Shown: piece after piece, positions 52,988 through 61,265 of the stretch
How the letters are laid out: the number at the start of each line of letters is the position of its first letter
Numbering within the stretch: the first letter of the stretch is position 1
NCBI RefSeq assembly: GCF_036345255.1
Contig: NZ_CP107783.1
Coordinates: 6,990,001-7,054,000 of the forward strand
DNA from: Streptomyces sp. NBC_00569
Lineage (GTDB): Bacteria; Actinomycetota; Actinomycetes; Streptomycetales; Streptomycetaceae
DNA length: 64,000 nt
Reading direction: 5' to 3'
Position numbers and translations under genes: made by a program
The notes under the pieces: generated by a model
Told to the model about the DNA's origin: nothing
What the model saw: only the letters and a program-made list of their open reading frames with translations
The model's database searches: none

Positions 52988-53382
52988 AGGTCCAAGGCAA
53001 GATGTTCATCTGGCTGAGCGTCTTCGTGCTCGCCATGGCGATCGTCTACGGCGTGTGGTCGAAGGAGCCTGCCGGAACCACGGCGCTCTTCCTGGCCTTC
53101 GGCCTGTGCATCATGGTCGGCTACTACCTGGCCTTCACGGCCCGGCGGCTCGACACGGGTGCGCAGGACAACAAAGAGGCCGATGTCGCGGACGACGCCG
53201 GCGAGGTGGGCTTCTTCAGCCCGCACAGCTGGCAGCCGCTCGCCCTGGCCATCGGTGGTGCCCTCGGTTTCCTGGGCGTCGTCTTCGGCTGGTGGCTGAT
53301 GTACTTCTCGGCCCCGATCATCCTGATCGGCCTGTGGGGCTGGGTCTTCGAGTACTACCGCGGCGAGAACCGGACCCAGTAG
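52984..53382 (+). CDS. ctaF: cytochrome c oxidase subunit IV
   Basis: Small actinobacterial oxidase subunit of 132 residues with three or four membrane helices: about 8-24, 31-50, 80-97 and 101-120. It is conserved in actinobacteria with the aa3 oxidase and lacks metal ligands. GTG start overlaps the ctaD stop (GTGA), so it is coupled in the ctaCDF operon. Confidence 0.93.
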   Translation: MKVQGKMFIWLSVFVLAMAIVYGVWSKEPAGTTALFLAFGLCIMVGYYLAFTARRLDTGAQDNKEADVADDAGEVGFFSPHSWQPLALAIGGALGFLGVVFGWWLMYFSAPIILIGLWGWVFEYYRGENRTQ

Positions 53383-53398
53383 GGCCCGGCAGACGCCG

Positions 53399-53436
53399 AA
53401 GGGCCCGGACACTCCTGACGGAGTGTCCGGGCCCTT
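53399..53436 (+). terminator. terminator after the ctaCDF operon
   Basis: A 17-bp stem (arms 53399-53415 and 53420-53436) with a TGAC loop ends in TTT, a good intrinsic terminator 16 bases past the ctaF stop. Confidence 0.92.
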
Positions 53437-53506
53437 TCCCGTGCCCCGCACCGGCCGTGCCTCGTACGGCCCAATCGACGCGCCGCGAGCGGCCAGGGTT
53501 CATACC

Positions 53507-54778
53507 GTGTTGCTCATGAATCACTCACCGAGAATTCGCACGGTAATGGGCTGCACTCTGCTGGTGACCGCACTCGGTGCGAGCGTCACGGGCTGCGGCG
53601 GCTCCAGTCACCCGCTCGCCGCCAAGCCGTACGACGCGGCGAACGAGATCAGCTTCGTCGGGGAGTCCGGAAGCAAGAAAACCGACCCGAACAAGCCGAT
53701 AGAAATCACCTCGGAGGGCGACGAAGCACGCATCACCGATGTCACCGCCACCGATTCCATAGGCCGCTATGTCGCGGGCGAACTCTCCGCCGACGGCAGC
53801 AGGTGGCACAGCACCGCCCCGCTCGCCGCTGACGCCCACTACACGGTGCACGTGAGCACCGAGGACGACGACGGCGAGCCGGGCCGCAAGGTCCTCACCT
53901 TCGACACGGGCCACGAATCGGGCAAGAACAAGTCCCTGAAGGTCACGTTCGGTCCCGAGGCCGGAAAGTACGGCGTCGGACAGCCCGTCACCGCCGTACT
54001 CAGCGCCGCCGTCAAGGACAAGGCCGCGCGGGCCGTCGTCGAGAGGGCCCTGAAGGTCGACTCGGAGCCCGCCGTGGCGGGTTCCTGGACCTGGGTGGAC
54101 GACAAGACGCTGCACTACCGCCCCGAGGAGTACTGGCCCGCAGGCGCCACCGTGGAGGCGCACAGCACCCTCAACGGCATCAAGGTCGGCGACCGCCTCT
54201 GGGGCGGCACCTCCAAGCCCCTTCGCCTCACCATCGGTGACCGAATAGAGGCCATAACCGACGCCGCCACGCACCAGATGACGGTCTACCGCAACGGCCG
54301 TGTGATCAACACGCTCCCCATCACCACCGGCAAGCCCGGCTTCGAGACGCGCAACGGCGTCAAGGTGGTGCTCGGCAAGGAACGCTTCGTACGGATGCGC
54401 AGCACGAGCATCGGCATCGCCGAGGGCTCGTCGGACTCGTACGACATGGACGTGTACTACGCGACCAGGGTGACGTGGAGCGGCGAATACGTGCACGCCG
54501 CCCCCTGGTCCGCGGGCTCGCAGGGATACGCCAACGTCAGCCACGGATGCACCGGCATGAGCACCAGCAACGCCGCGTGGTTCTTCAACACCGTCCGCAT
54601 CGGCGACATCGTGAAGGTCGTCAACAGCAACGGCGCCCAGATGGACCCGTTCGGCAACGGCTTCGGCGACTGGAACCTCAGCTGGAAGAACTGGGAGAAG
54701 GGCAGCGCCATACAGGCGGCCGCGACGGACGGCGGCCGGAGCGGCGTCCAGGCGGCCCGGCTGAGCCCCGAGGTGTGA
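53507..54778 (+). CDS. L,D-transpeptidase lipoprotein (YkuD domain)
   Basis: Makes 3-3 cross-links in peptidoglycan. A lipobox VTGC follows the hydrophobic segment (about 15-26). Two Ig-like domains of the actinobacterial type follow (about 40-170 and 170-250), then YkuD with the catalytic Cys in SHGCTGMS (about residue 352). The C-terminal tail is Gly/Asn/Trp-rich. A GTG at 53507 is chosen because AGGG lies eight bases upstream; an ATG at 53516 is three codons in. It lies just after the oxidase operon but has its own leader. Confidence 0.92.
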   Translation: MLLMNHSPRIRTVMGCTLLVTALGASVTGCGGSSHPLAAKPYDAANEISFVGESGSKKTDPNKPIEITSEGDEARITDVTATDSIGRYVAGELSADGSRWHSTAPLAADAHYTVHVSTEDDDGEPGRKVLTFDTGHESGKNKSLKVTFGPEAGKYGVGQPVTAVLSAAVKDKAARAVVERALKVDSEPAVAGSWTWVDDKTLHYRPEEYWPAGATVEAHSTLNGIKVGDRLWGGTSKPLRLTIGDRIEAITDAATHQMTVYRNGRVINTLPITTGKPGFETRNGVKVVLGKERFVRMRSTSIGIAEGSSDSYDMDVYYATRVTWSGEYVHAAPWSAGSQGYANVSHGCTGMSTSNAAWFFNTVRIGDIVKVVNSNGAQMDPFGNGFGDWNLSWKNWEKGSAIQAAATDGGRSGVQAARLSPEV

Positions 54779-54807
54779 GACTTCTGACTCCGGAGCACAC
54801 ACGGAAG

Positions 54808-54838
54808 GGGCGACCCGCGGCAGCGCTGCGGGTCGCCC
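54808..54838. terminator. bidirectional terminator
   Basis: GGGCGACCCGC (54808-54818) pairs with GCGGGTCGCCC (54828-54838), between the L,D-transpeptidase gene and the convergent receiver-like gene. Confidence 0.8.
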
Positions 54839-54858
54839 TGTCGGCGTACCGAAGCGCC

Positions 54859-55260
54859 CTACGCCTCCACGGCGCGCCGCGAGCGCAGCAGAGCGGCCAG
54901 TGCGCCCGCGAACTCCACCGGGTCGACCGGCAGCGTCACAGCGGCCTCGGCGCGGCTCCAGGTGGCCAGCCAGGCGTCCTGCGGGCGGCCCATCAGGAGC
55001 AGCACCGGCGGGCAGTGGAAGATCTCGTCCTTGATCTGCCGGCAGACGCCCATGCCGCCCGCGGGGACGGCCTCGCCGTCCAGGACGCAGACGTCGATAC
55101 CGCCGTGCTCCAGCTCCTTGAGGACCGCCGGGAGCGTGGCGCACTCGACGAACTCGACCTCGGGGGCGTCGGCGGCGGGCCTGCGCCCGGTCGCGAGGCG
55201 GACCTGTTCGCGGGTGCTTGCGTTGTCGCTGTAGACCAGGACCGTCGCGGTCGACTGCAT
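54859..55260 (-). CDS. atypical single-domain response regulator
   Basis: A 133-residue CheY-like protein with no output domain. The phosphorylation-site region VLDGEAVP retains an Asp, but the acidic pocket reads VYSDN (one Asp instead of two) and the conserved lysine of the C-terminal TKP-type loop is replaced (VTLPVDP). It may therefore not respond to phosphorylation in the usual way. The ATG has GGAGGA upstream. It lies between the L,D-transpeptidase and ctaE, opposite in strand to both, with no sensor kinase nearby. Confidence 0.78.
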   Translation of the reverse strand: MQSTATVLVYSDNASTREQVRLATGRRPAADAPEVEFVECATLPAVLKELEHGGIDVCVLDGEAVPAGGMGVCRQIKDEIFHCPPVLLLMGRPQDAWLATWSRAEAAVTLPVDPVEFAGALAALLRSRRAVEA

Positions 55261-55437
55261 CGTTCCTCCGAGACTTCGGCGTCTTTGACTCATCAAGGTG
55301 GGGAAGCGTTGCGCGGAGCCTACTCCTCCCGACACCCCGTCAACACCGGTTCGGACACCGCCCCGATGGGCCATACGGGCTGGACACACCCCACAGACAC
55401 TCCGAACGGCACCCCCCGGAGTGAGCGCGAGATAAGC

Positions 55438-55456
55438 GACCGACATAATGTCGGTC
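55438..55456. promoter_or_regulatory. 19-bp perfect palindrome spanning the ctaE start codon
   Basis: GACCGACAT and ATGTCGGTC flank a central A, so the ATG start of ctaE (55448) lies inside the palindrome. CATAAT (55444-55449) in it looks like a -10 hexamer. The site could be an operator over the promoter, or a hairpin hiding the start. Confidence 0.55.
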
Positions 55457-56068
55457 GTGGCGACAGCAACGACAGTAGAAACCGGGCACGCGCACCCGTC
55501 GGTCAATCGGCCGAACCTCACCAGCGTCGGAACCATCATCTGGCTGAGTTCCGAGCTGATGTTCTTCGCGGCCCTCTTCGCGATGTACTTCACCCTGCGA
55601 TCGGTGACGGGGCCAGATCACTGGAAGGAAATGGCCGAGTCGCTGAACGTTCCGTTCTCAGCGACGAACACCACGATCCTGGTGCTCTCCTCACTGACCT
55701 GCCAGCTCGGCGTGTTCGCCGCCGAGCGCGGGGATGTGAAGAAGCTCAGGACATGGTTCATCGTCACCTTCATCATGGGTGCGATCTTCATCGGCGGTCA
55801 GATCTTCGAGTACACCGAGCTGGTCAAGAAGGACGGTCTCTCGCTGTCCTCCGACCCGTACGGCTCGGTGTTCTACCTGACGACTGGCTTCCATGGACTG
55901 CACGTGACAGGCGGCCTCATCGCCTTCCTGTTCGTCCTCGGCCGCACCTACGCGGCCAGGAAGTTCACCCATGAGCAGGCGACCGCAGCCATCGTCGTGT
56001 CCTATTACTGGCACTTCGTCGATGTCGTCTGGATCGGCCTTTTCGCCACGATCTACTTGATCAAGTAG
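55448..56068 (+). CDS. ctaE: cytochrome c oxidase subunit III
   Basis: Heme-copper oxidase subunit III, 206 residues with five membrane helices from about 27 on ([20 protein letters not shown]). Conserved acids and histidines of the family are in SSELMFF and [12 protein letters not shown]; the last helix is [15 protein letters not shown]. The ATG at 55448 is given as start, but a GTG at 55457 would fit a leaderless transcript from the CATAAT hexamer just upstream. It opens the ctaE-qcrCAB operon. Confidence 0.95.
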   Translation: MSVVATATTVETGHAHPSVNRPNLTSVGTIIWLSSELMFFAALFAMYFTLRSVTGPDHWKEMAESLNVPFSATNTTILVLSSLTCQLGVFAAERGDVKKLRTWFIVTFIMGAIFIGGQIFEYTELVKKDGLSLSSDPYGSVFYLTTGFHGLHVTGGLIAFLFVLGRTYAARKFTHEQATAAIVVSYYWHFVDVVWIGLFATIYLIK

Positions 56069-56142
56069 CCGGTACGTCGATCCCGACGCACCGACTCGTC
56101 CAGCAAGCACCGACGCAGAAGATCCTGACACCGGGGTAATCC

Positions 56143-56952
56143 GTGAAAAAGCTCTCCGCACGACGACGCCATCCGCTGGCGGCGGTCGTCGTCCTACTCC
56201 TCGCGCTGGCGGCCACCGGGGGGCTGTACGCCGCGTTCGCACCCGCGAGCAAGGCGCAGGCCGACGAAACCGCCCAGTCCCTCGCCATCGACGAGGGCAA
56301 GAAGCTCTACGCCGTCGGCTGCGCCAGCTGCCACGGCACCGGCGGTCAGGGCAGCTCTGACGGTCCGCCGCTGACGGGCGTGGGCGCCGCGGCCGTCGAC
56401 TTCCAGGTCGGCACCGGGCGCATGCCTGCGCAGCAGCCCGGCGCGCAGATCCCGAAGAAGAAGGTCATCTACTCGCAGGCCGAGATCGACCAGCTCGCGG
56501 CGTACGTCGCCTCGCTCGGTGCCGGTCCGACCGTCCCGACGAAGAACCAGGTCAGCCCGGAGGGTGCGGACATCGCCAACGGTGGCGAGCTGTTCCGTAC
56601 CAACTGCGCGCAGTGCCACAACTTCACCGGTGAGGGCGGCGCGCTGACGCACGGCAAGTTCGCGCCGAGCCTGGAGGGCGTGAGCCCGAAGCACATCTAC
56701 GAGGCCATGCAGACGGGCCCGCAGAACATGCCGTCCTTCCCCGACACCACGATGCCGGAGAAGGACAAGAAGGACATCATCGCGTACATCAACGCGGTCA
56801 ACGGTGACGAGACCGAGAGCCCCGGCGGTCTTAACCTGGGCGGGCTCGGCCCGGTCAGTGAAGGCCTGTTCGCCTGGATCTTCGGCCTCGGCGCACTGAT
56901 CGCCGTCGCCGTCTGGGTCGCCGCTCGGACCGCAAAGGCCAAGAAGTCATGA
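56143..56952 (+). CDS. qcrC: cytochrome bc1 complex diheme cytochrome c
   Basis: Actinobacterial diheme cytochrome c that replaces soluble cytochrome c in the bc1-aa3 supercomplex. Two heme-binding motifs are C60-x-x-C63-H64 (CASCH) and C155-x-x-C158-H159 (CAQCH). An N-terminal anchor helix (about 11-31) and a C-terminal helix (about 245-263) hold it in the membrane. GTG start; the stop overlaps qcrA in ATGA. Confidence 0.97.
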   Translation: MKKLSARRRHPLAAVVVLLLALAATGGLYAAFAPASKAQADETAQSLAIDEGKKLYAVGCASCHGTGGQGSSDGPPLTGVGAAAVDFQVGTGRMPAQQPGAQIPKKKVIYSQAEIDQLAAYVASLGAGPTVPTKNQVSPEGADIANGGELFRTNCAQCHNFTGEGGALTHGKFAPSLEGVSPKHIYEAMQTGPQNMPSFPDTTMPEKDKKDIIAYINAVNGDETESPGGLNLGGLGPVSEGLFAWIFGLGALIAVAVWVAARTAKAKKS

Positions 56953-58007
56953 GTAGCCAAGAGATTCCAGAAGAGAACCTGCCCAGCGCGCAGGACGCCG
57001 ACGAGCCGCACGGCTCGGTCGCGGTGAAGGACGACCCCTTCGCCAATCCGGGGCTGCCGCCCCACGAGCACCGGGTCCAGGACATCGACGAGCGGGCCGC
57101 CAAGCGCTCCGAGCGTGTGATCGCCTTCCTGTTCACGCTCTCGATGCTCGCCACGGTCGCCTTCATCGCCTCGTTCGTGACGATCAAGGCCGACAAGAGC
57201 GTCTACATCTGGCCGATCGGCCACATCAGCGCGCTGAACTTCGCGCTCGGTATGACGCTCGGCGTGGCCCTGTTCTGCATCGGCGCGGGCGCGGTCCACT
57301 GGGCCCGCACCCTGATGTCCGACGTGGAGGTCGCCGACGACCGTCACGCGATCTCGGCCGAGCCCGAGGTCAAGGCGAAGGTCCTGGCGGACTTCAAGCA
57401 GGGCGCCAAGGAGTCGCAGTTCGGCCGGCGCAAGCTGATCCGCAACACGCTCTTCGGCGCGGTCGCGATGGTCCCGCTCTCCGGCATCGTCCTCCTTCGT
57501 GACCTCGGTCCGCTGCCGGAGGACAAGCTCCGGCACACCGCGTGGAAGAAGGGCAAGCTCCTCGTCAACATGAACACGAACGAGCCGCTGCGTCCTTCGG
57601 ACATCGTGGTCGGCTCGCTCACCTTCGCCAAGCCCGAGGGCGTGGAGGAGACGGACGAGGACTTCCAGCAGGTCATGGGCAAGGCCGCCCTGATGCTGGT
57701 CCGGATCCAGCCGGAGAACATCAAGGACAAGCAAGAGCTCGAGTGGGCTCACGAGGGCGTCGTCGCGTACTCGAAGGTCTGCACCCACGTCGGCTGCCCG
57801 ATCTCCCTGTACGAGCAGCAGACGCACCACGTGCTCTGCCCCTGTCACCAGTCCACCTTCGACCTCTCCGACGGCGCCCGCGTCATCTTCGGTCCCGCCG
57901 GCCACGCGCTCCCGCAGCTGCGTATCGGCGTGAACGGCGAGGGTTACCTGCAGGCGCTCGGCGACTTCGCAGAGCCCGTCGGTCCTGCTTTCTGGGAGCG
58001 CGGATGA
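56949..58007 (+). CDS. qcrA: cytochrome bc1 complex Rieske iron-sulfur subunit
   Basis: Rieske protein with three N-terminal membrane helices (about 55-76, 85-110 and 165-185) as in other actinobacteria. The [2Fe-2S] cluster ligands are C278/H280 (CTHVGC) and C297/H300 (CPCHQSTFD); C283 and C299 form the usual disulfide. ATG overlaps the qcrC stop, and its own stop overlaps qcrB (ATGA). Confidence 0.97.
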   Translation: MSSQEIPEENLPSAQDADEPHGSVAVKDDPFANPGLPPHEHRVQDIDERAAKRSERVIAFLFTLSMLATVAFIASFVTIKADKSVYIWPIGHISALNFALGMTLGVALFCIGAGAVHWARTLMSDVEVADDRHAISAEPEVKAKVLADFKQGAKESQFGRRKLIRNTLFGAVAMVPLSGIVLLRDLGPLPEDKLRHTAWKKGKLLVNMNTNEPLRPSDIVVGSLTFAKPEGVEETDEDFQQVMGKAALMLVRIQPENIKDKQELEWAHEGVVAYSKVCTHVGCPISLYEQQTHHVLCPCHQSTFDLSDGARVIFGPAGHALPQLRIGVNGEGYLQALGDFAEPVGPAFWERG

Positions 58008-59641
58008 GCACTTCGACGACCAACGACGCGTCCTCGCGCGAGAAGGCGCCCGCCGGTGAGCGGGTGGCCGACTGGGCGGACGGCCGGCTCGGGATCTACT
58101 CCCTGGCCAAGGCCAACATGCGCAAGATCTTCCCGGACCACTGGTCCTTCATGCTCGGTGAGATCTGCCTCTACAGCTTCATCATCATCATCCTCACGGG
58201 TGTGTACCTGACGCTGTTCTTCCACCCGTCGATGAACGAGGTGGAGTACCACGGCAGCTACGTCCCGCTGCAGGGACAGCTGATGTCCGAGGCGTTCAAC
58301 TCGACCATGCACATCTCCTTCGATGTGCGCGGTGGTCTGCTGATCCGGCAGATCCACCACTGGGCGGCGCTGATCTTCCTCGCCGGCATGTTCGTGCACA
58401 TGATGCGCGTGTTCTTCACGGGTGCGTTCCGCAAGCCCCGTGAGGTCAACTGGCTGTTCGGCTTCCTGCTGTTCGTCCTCGGCATGTTCACCGGCTTCAC
58501 CGGTTACTCGCTCCCGGACGACCTGCTCTCCGGCACCGGTGTCCGCTTCATGGAGGGCGCGGTCCTGTCCGTGCCGATCGTCGGCACGTACCTGTCGTTC
58601 TTCCTCTTCGGCGGCGAGTTCCCGGGCGGCGACTTCGTCGCGCGGTTCTACTCGGTCCACATCCTGCTGCTGCCGGGCATCATGCTCGGCCTGGTGGTCG
58701 GCCACCTGATCCTGGTCTTCTACCACAAGCACACGCAGTTCGCGGGCCCCGGAAAGACGAACAAGAACGTCGTCGGCATGCCGCTGCTGCCGGTCTACAT
58801 GGCCAAGGCGGGTGGCTTCTTCTTCCTGGTCTTCGGTGTCATCGCGGCCGTCGCCGCGATCGCGTCGATCAACCCGATCTGGGCCATCGGCCCGTACCGG
58901 ATCGACCAGGTCTCCACCGGCGCCCAGCCCGACTGGTACATGGGCTTCTCCGAAGGCCTGATCCGCTTCATGCCGGGCTGGGAGATCAACCTCTGGGGTC
59001 ACACGCTCGTCCTGGGTGTGTTCATCCCGCTGATCATCTTCCCGCTGGTCCTGGTGGCCATCGCGGTCTACCCGTTCATCGAGTCCTGGGTCACCGGCGA
59101 CAAGCGCGAGCACCACATCCTGGACCGCCCGCGCAACGTCCCGACCCGGACCGCGTTCGGTGCCGCCTGGATCAGCTGGTACTTCGTCCTGCTCGTCGGT
59201 GGCGGTAACGACCTCTGGGCCACGCACTTCCACCTGTCGATCAACGCGATCACCTGGTTCGTGCGCATCGGGTTCTTCGTCGTGCCCGTGCTGGTCTTCG
59301 TCGCCACCAAGCGGATCTGCCTCGGCCTCCAGCGCCGCGACAAGGACAAGGTGCTGCACGGACGCGAGTCCGGCCTCATCAAGCGCCTGCCGCACGGTGA
59401 GTTCATCGAGGTCCACGAGCCGCTCGGGTCCGACGCCCTGCACACCCTCACCGCGCACGAGCAGTACGCGCCGCTCGAGATCGGCCCGACGGTCGACGAG
59501 AACGGTGTGGAGCGCAAGGTGTCCGGTACGCAGAAGCTGCGGGCCAAGCTCTCCGAGGGCCTGTACGGCGAGGAGAGCCAGATCCCCAAGCCGACTGTCG
59601 AGGAGTACAAGGAGATCACCAGCGGCCACGGCCACCACTGA
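58004..59641 (+). CDS. qcrB: cytochrome bc1 complex cytochrome b
   Basis: Quinol-oxidising cytochrome b of 545 residues with eight main helices and four heme-ligating histidines (for example in QIHHWAALIFLAGMFVHMM and in RFYSVHILLLPGIMLGLVVGHLI). The Qo-site motif region follows near 290 (GAQPDWYMGF). Its C-terminal extension beyond about residue 430 is hydrophilic and longer than in mitochondria, as in actinobacteria. It ends the ctaE-qcrCAB operon. Confidence 0.97.
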   Translation: MSTSTTNDASSREKAPAGERVADWADGRLGIYSLAKANMRKIFPDHWSFMLGEICLYSFIIIILTGVYLTLFFHPSMNEVEYHGSYVPLQGQLMSEAFNSTMHISFDVRGGLLIRQIHHWAALIFLAGMFVHMMRVFFTGAFRKPREVNWLFGFLLFVLGMFTGFTGYSLPDDLLSGTGVRFMEGAVLSVPIVGTYLSFFLFGGEFPGGDFVARFYSVHILLLPGIMLGLVVGHLILVFYHKHTQFAGPGKTNKNVVGMPLLPVYMAKAGGFFFLVFGVIAAVAAIASINPIWAIGPYRIDQVSTGAQPDWYMGFSEGLIRFMPGWEINLWGHTLVLGVFIPLIIFPLVLVAIAVYPFIESWVTGDKREHHILDRPRNVPTRTAFGAAWISWYFVLLVGGGNDLWATHFHLSINAITWFVRIGFFVVPVLVFVATKRICLGLQRRDKDKVLHGRESGLIKRLPHGEFIEVHEPLGSDALHTLTAHEQYAPLEIGPTVDENGVERKVSGTQKLRAKLSEGLYGEESQIPKPTVEEYKEITSGHGHH

Positions 59642-59653
59642 TCACCTGAACTG

Positions 59654-59696
59654 ACCTCCCCCACTCTCGGCTCCGCTCGAGCGGGGGGACCCCCAT
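59654..59696. repeat. intergenic hairpin repeat, copy B
   Basis: ACCTCCCCCACTCTCGG followed by CGCTCGAGCGGGGGGACCCCC aligns with the element at 22723-22765 read on the other strand. TCCCCC and GGGGGGA arms can pair. It lies just after qcrB, before the terminator. Confidence 0.6.
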
Positions 59697-59708
59697 GGTC
59701 GCCACGGT

Positions 59709-59741
59709 AAGAGCCCCGTCCAGGCACTGGACGGGGCTCTT
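59709..59741 (+). terminator. terminator after the ctaE-qcrCAB operon
   Basis: A 15-bp stem (arms 59709-59723 and 59727-59741), loop GCA, ending in TT. It closes the respiratory operon before trpD. Confidence 0.9.
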
Positions 59742-59805
59742 TGCCGCTCTCCGGGCTGGATAGGGTGGCCTTGTTCCCATACACACGAGAAACCAGGAGC
59801 GGCAG

Positions 59806-60870
59806 ATGAATGCTGTGACCCCCGCAGGAGGCAATACCGCGGCGGGCCGTTCCTGGCCCCAGCTGCTGAACGGCCTCCTCGAAGGGCGCGACCAGAGCGC
59901 CGACGAAACCGCCTGGGCCATGGACCGCATCATGCGGGGCGAGGCCACGGACGTACAGATCGCCGGGTTCGCGGTGGCCATGCGCGCCAAGGGTGAGACC
60001 GTCGAGGAGATCCTCGGCCTCGTACGGTCCATGTACGAGCACGCGAACGTGATCGAGGTCCCGGGCGACACGGTCGACATCGTCGGCACGGGTGGCGACG
60101 GCGCCAAGACGGTCAACATCTCCACGATGTCGGCCATCGTCATCGCGGGCACGGGCGCCAAGGTCGTCAAGCACGGCAACCGCGCCGCCTCGTCGGCGTC
60201 CGGCGCCTCGGACGTCCTGGAGAAGCTCGGCGTGAATCTGGAGCTGACCCCGAAGCGGGTGGCCGAGGTCGCGGAGGAGGCCGGGATCACGTTCTGCTTC
60301 GCCGTGAAGTTCCACCCGGCGCTGCGGCACGTGGCGGCGGCGCGCGGCCAGCTGGGCATCCGCACCACGTTCAACTTCCTCGGTCCGCTGACCAACCCGG
60401 CCAAGGTGCGGGCGCAGGCCGTCGGGGTCGCCGACGCGCGGATGGCGCCCATCGTGGCCGGTGTCTTCGCCGAGCGCGGCCACTCGTCGCTCGTCTTCCG
60501 CGGCGACGACGGTCTGGACGAGCTGACGACGACGGCGACCTCGCGGATCTGGGTGGTCCGGGACGGCGCCGTGCGCGAGGAGGCCTTCGACCCGCGGGAC
60601 GTCGGCCTCGAGCTGGTGCCGGTGTCCGCGCTGCGGGGCGCCGACGCCTCGTACAACGCGGAGGTCGCCCGCCGCCTCCTGGACGGTGAGAGGGGCCCGG
60701 TACGGGACGCGGTCCTCCTCAACTCGGCGGCGGCCCTCGTCGCTCTCACGCCCGGCGACGGCCCGCTGACCGACCAGATCCGGGCCGGCATGGCCCGCGC
60801 CGCCGAGTCGATCGACTCGGGCGCCGCGAAGAGGACGCTGGAGCGCTGGGTGGCGGCCAGCAACGCGTGA
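59806..60870 (+). CDS. trpD: anthranilate phosphoribosyltransferase
   Basis: Second step of tryptophan synthesis: PRPP plus anthranilate gives phosphoribosylanthranilate. The PRPP-binding motif [14 protein letters not shown] (about 98-111) and [15 protein letters not shown] are clear. Length 354. The ATG has AGGAG seven bases upstream. It stands alone from other trp genes, with a long hairpin after it. Confidence 0.95.
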   Translation: MNAVTPAGGNTAAGRSWPQLLNGLLEGRDQSADETAWAMDRIMRGEATDVQIAGFAVAMRAKGETVEEILGLVRSMYEHANVIEVPGDTVDIVGTGGDGAKTVNISTMSAIVIAGTGAKVVKHGNRAASSASGASDVLEKLGVNLELTPKRVAEVAEEAGITFCFAVKFHPALRHVAAARGQLGIRTTFNFLGPLTNPAKVRAQAVGVADARMAPIVAGVFAERGHSSLVFRGDDGLDELTTTATSRIWVVRDGAVREEAFDPRDVGLELVPVSALRGADASYNAEVARRLLDGERGPVRDAVLLNSAAALVALTPGDGPLTDQIRAGMARAAESIDSGAAKRTLERWVAASNA

Positions 60871-60887
60871 GCGCGTAAGGCACGCAG

Positions 60888-60919
60888 GGTGGGGAGGTAC
60901 CGGCCGGTGCCTCCCCACC
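60888..60919 (+). terminator. terminator after trpD
   Basis: Nearly perfect 16-bp inverted repeat (one G/U type pair) centred on CCGGCCGG, 18 bases past the trpD stop. Confidence 0.8.
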
Positions 60920-60947
60920 ACGCTCCGTCCGGGATGCGGACACGCTG

Positions 60948-60975
60948 TTGCGATGAAGCGATCGGCTGGCATACT
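60948..60975 (+). promoter_or_regulatory. promoter of the aminotransferase transcript
   Basis: TTGCGA and CATACT are spaced 16 bases apart; a start near 60983 would begin right at the riboswitch (60984). Confidence 0.5.
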
Positions 60976-60983
60976 TCTCGGCA

Positions 60984-61089
60984 GGTCATGAGTGACAGCG
61001 ATTAGGCCCCGGCTCGCTGTCCGGCAACCCTCCGTCCGTGGCGGGGTGCCCCGGGTGAAGACCAGGCAGGGCACAGCAAGGTGCTCTGC
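60984..61089 (+). ncRNA. SAM-IV riboswitch
   Basis: The sequence GGTCATGAGTGACAGCG is at the start and the CCGGCAACCCTCCGTCCGTG core, then GGGTGCCCCGGGTGAAGACC follow, all typical of actinobacterial SAM-IV riboswitches. P1 can form between GGTC (60984-60987) and GACC (61060-61063), P2 between CAGCG (60996-61000) and CGCTG (61015-61019). A trailing hairpin GCAGGGCAC/GTGCTCTGC (61066-61089) follows. It binds S-adenosylmethionine and shuts off sulfur-metabolism genes; it precedes a class V aminotransferase gene. Confidence 0.88.
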
Positions 61090-61141
61090 AAGCGCGGACC
61101 CCTGCACACCCTGGGGTCCTGGTCCTCAAGGGAGCAGTCTC

Positions 61142-61162
61142 GTGAGCAAGCGAATGCGATAG
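61142..61162 (+). CDS. six-codon upstream ORF (MSKRMR)
   Basis: GTG followed by five codons and TAG, read VSKRMR (starting fMet). AGGGAG lies seven bases upstream, as good a ribosome-binding site as those of the real genes here. It lies between the SAM-IV riboswitch and the aminotransferase start, so its translation may affect the downstream message. It has a single internal Met codon. Confidence 0.6.
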   Translation: MSKRMR

Positions 61163-61247
61163 GGCATCTCCGCCCCACCTCCGCACACCCTTTTCCTTTT
61201 CGGCTGCGCCGTCGAGCCATCGGCTCCGGCATGGTCAATTCGCTTGC
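61146..61247 (+). promoter_or_regulatory. long-range stem joining the uORF to the aminotransferase start region
   Basis: GCAAGCGAAT (61146-61155), inside the upstream ORF, is the exact reverse complement of ATTCGCTTGC (61238-61247), which ends eight bases before the GGGAG ribosome-binding site of the aminotransferase. A ribosome on the upstream ORF would break the pairing. Between them a smaller hairpin (GAGCC/GGCTC, 61214-61226) can form. Confidence 0.55.
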
Positions 61248-61265
61248 CTCTTACGGGAGTTCGCC

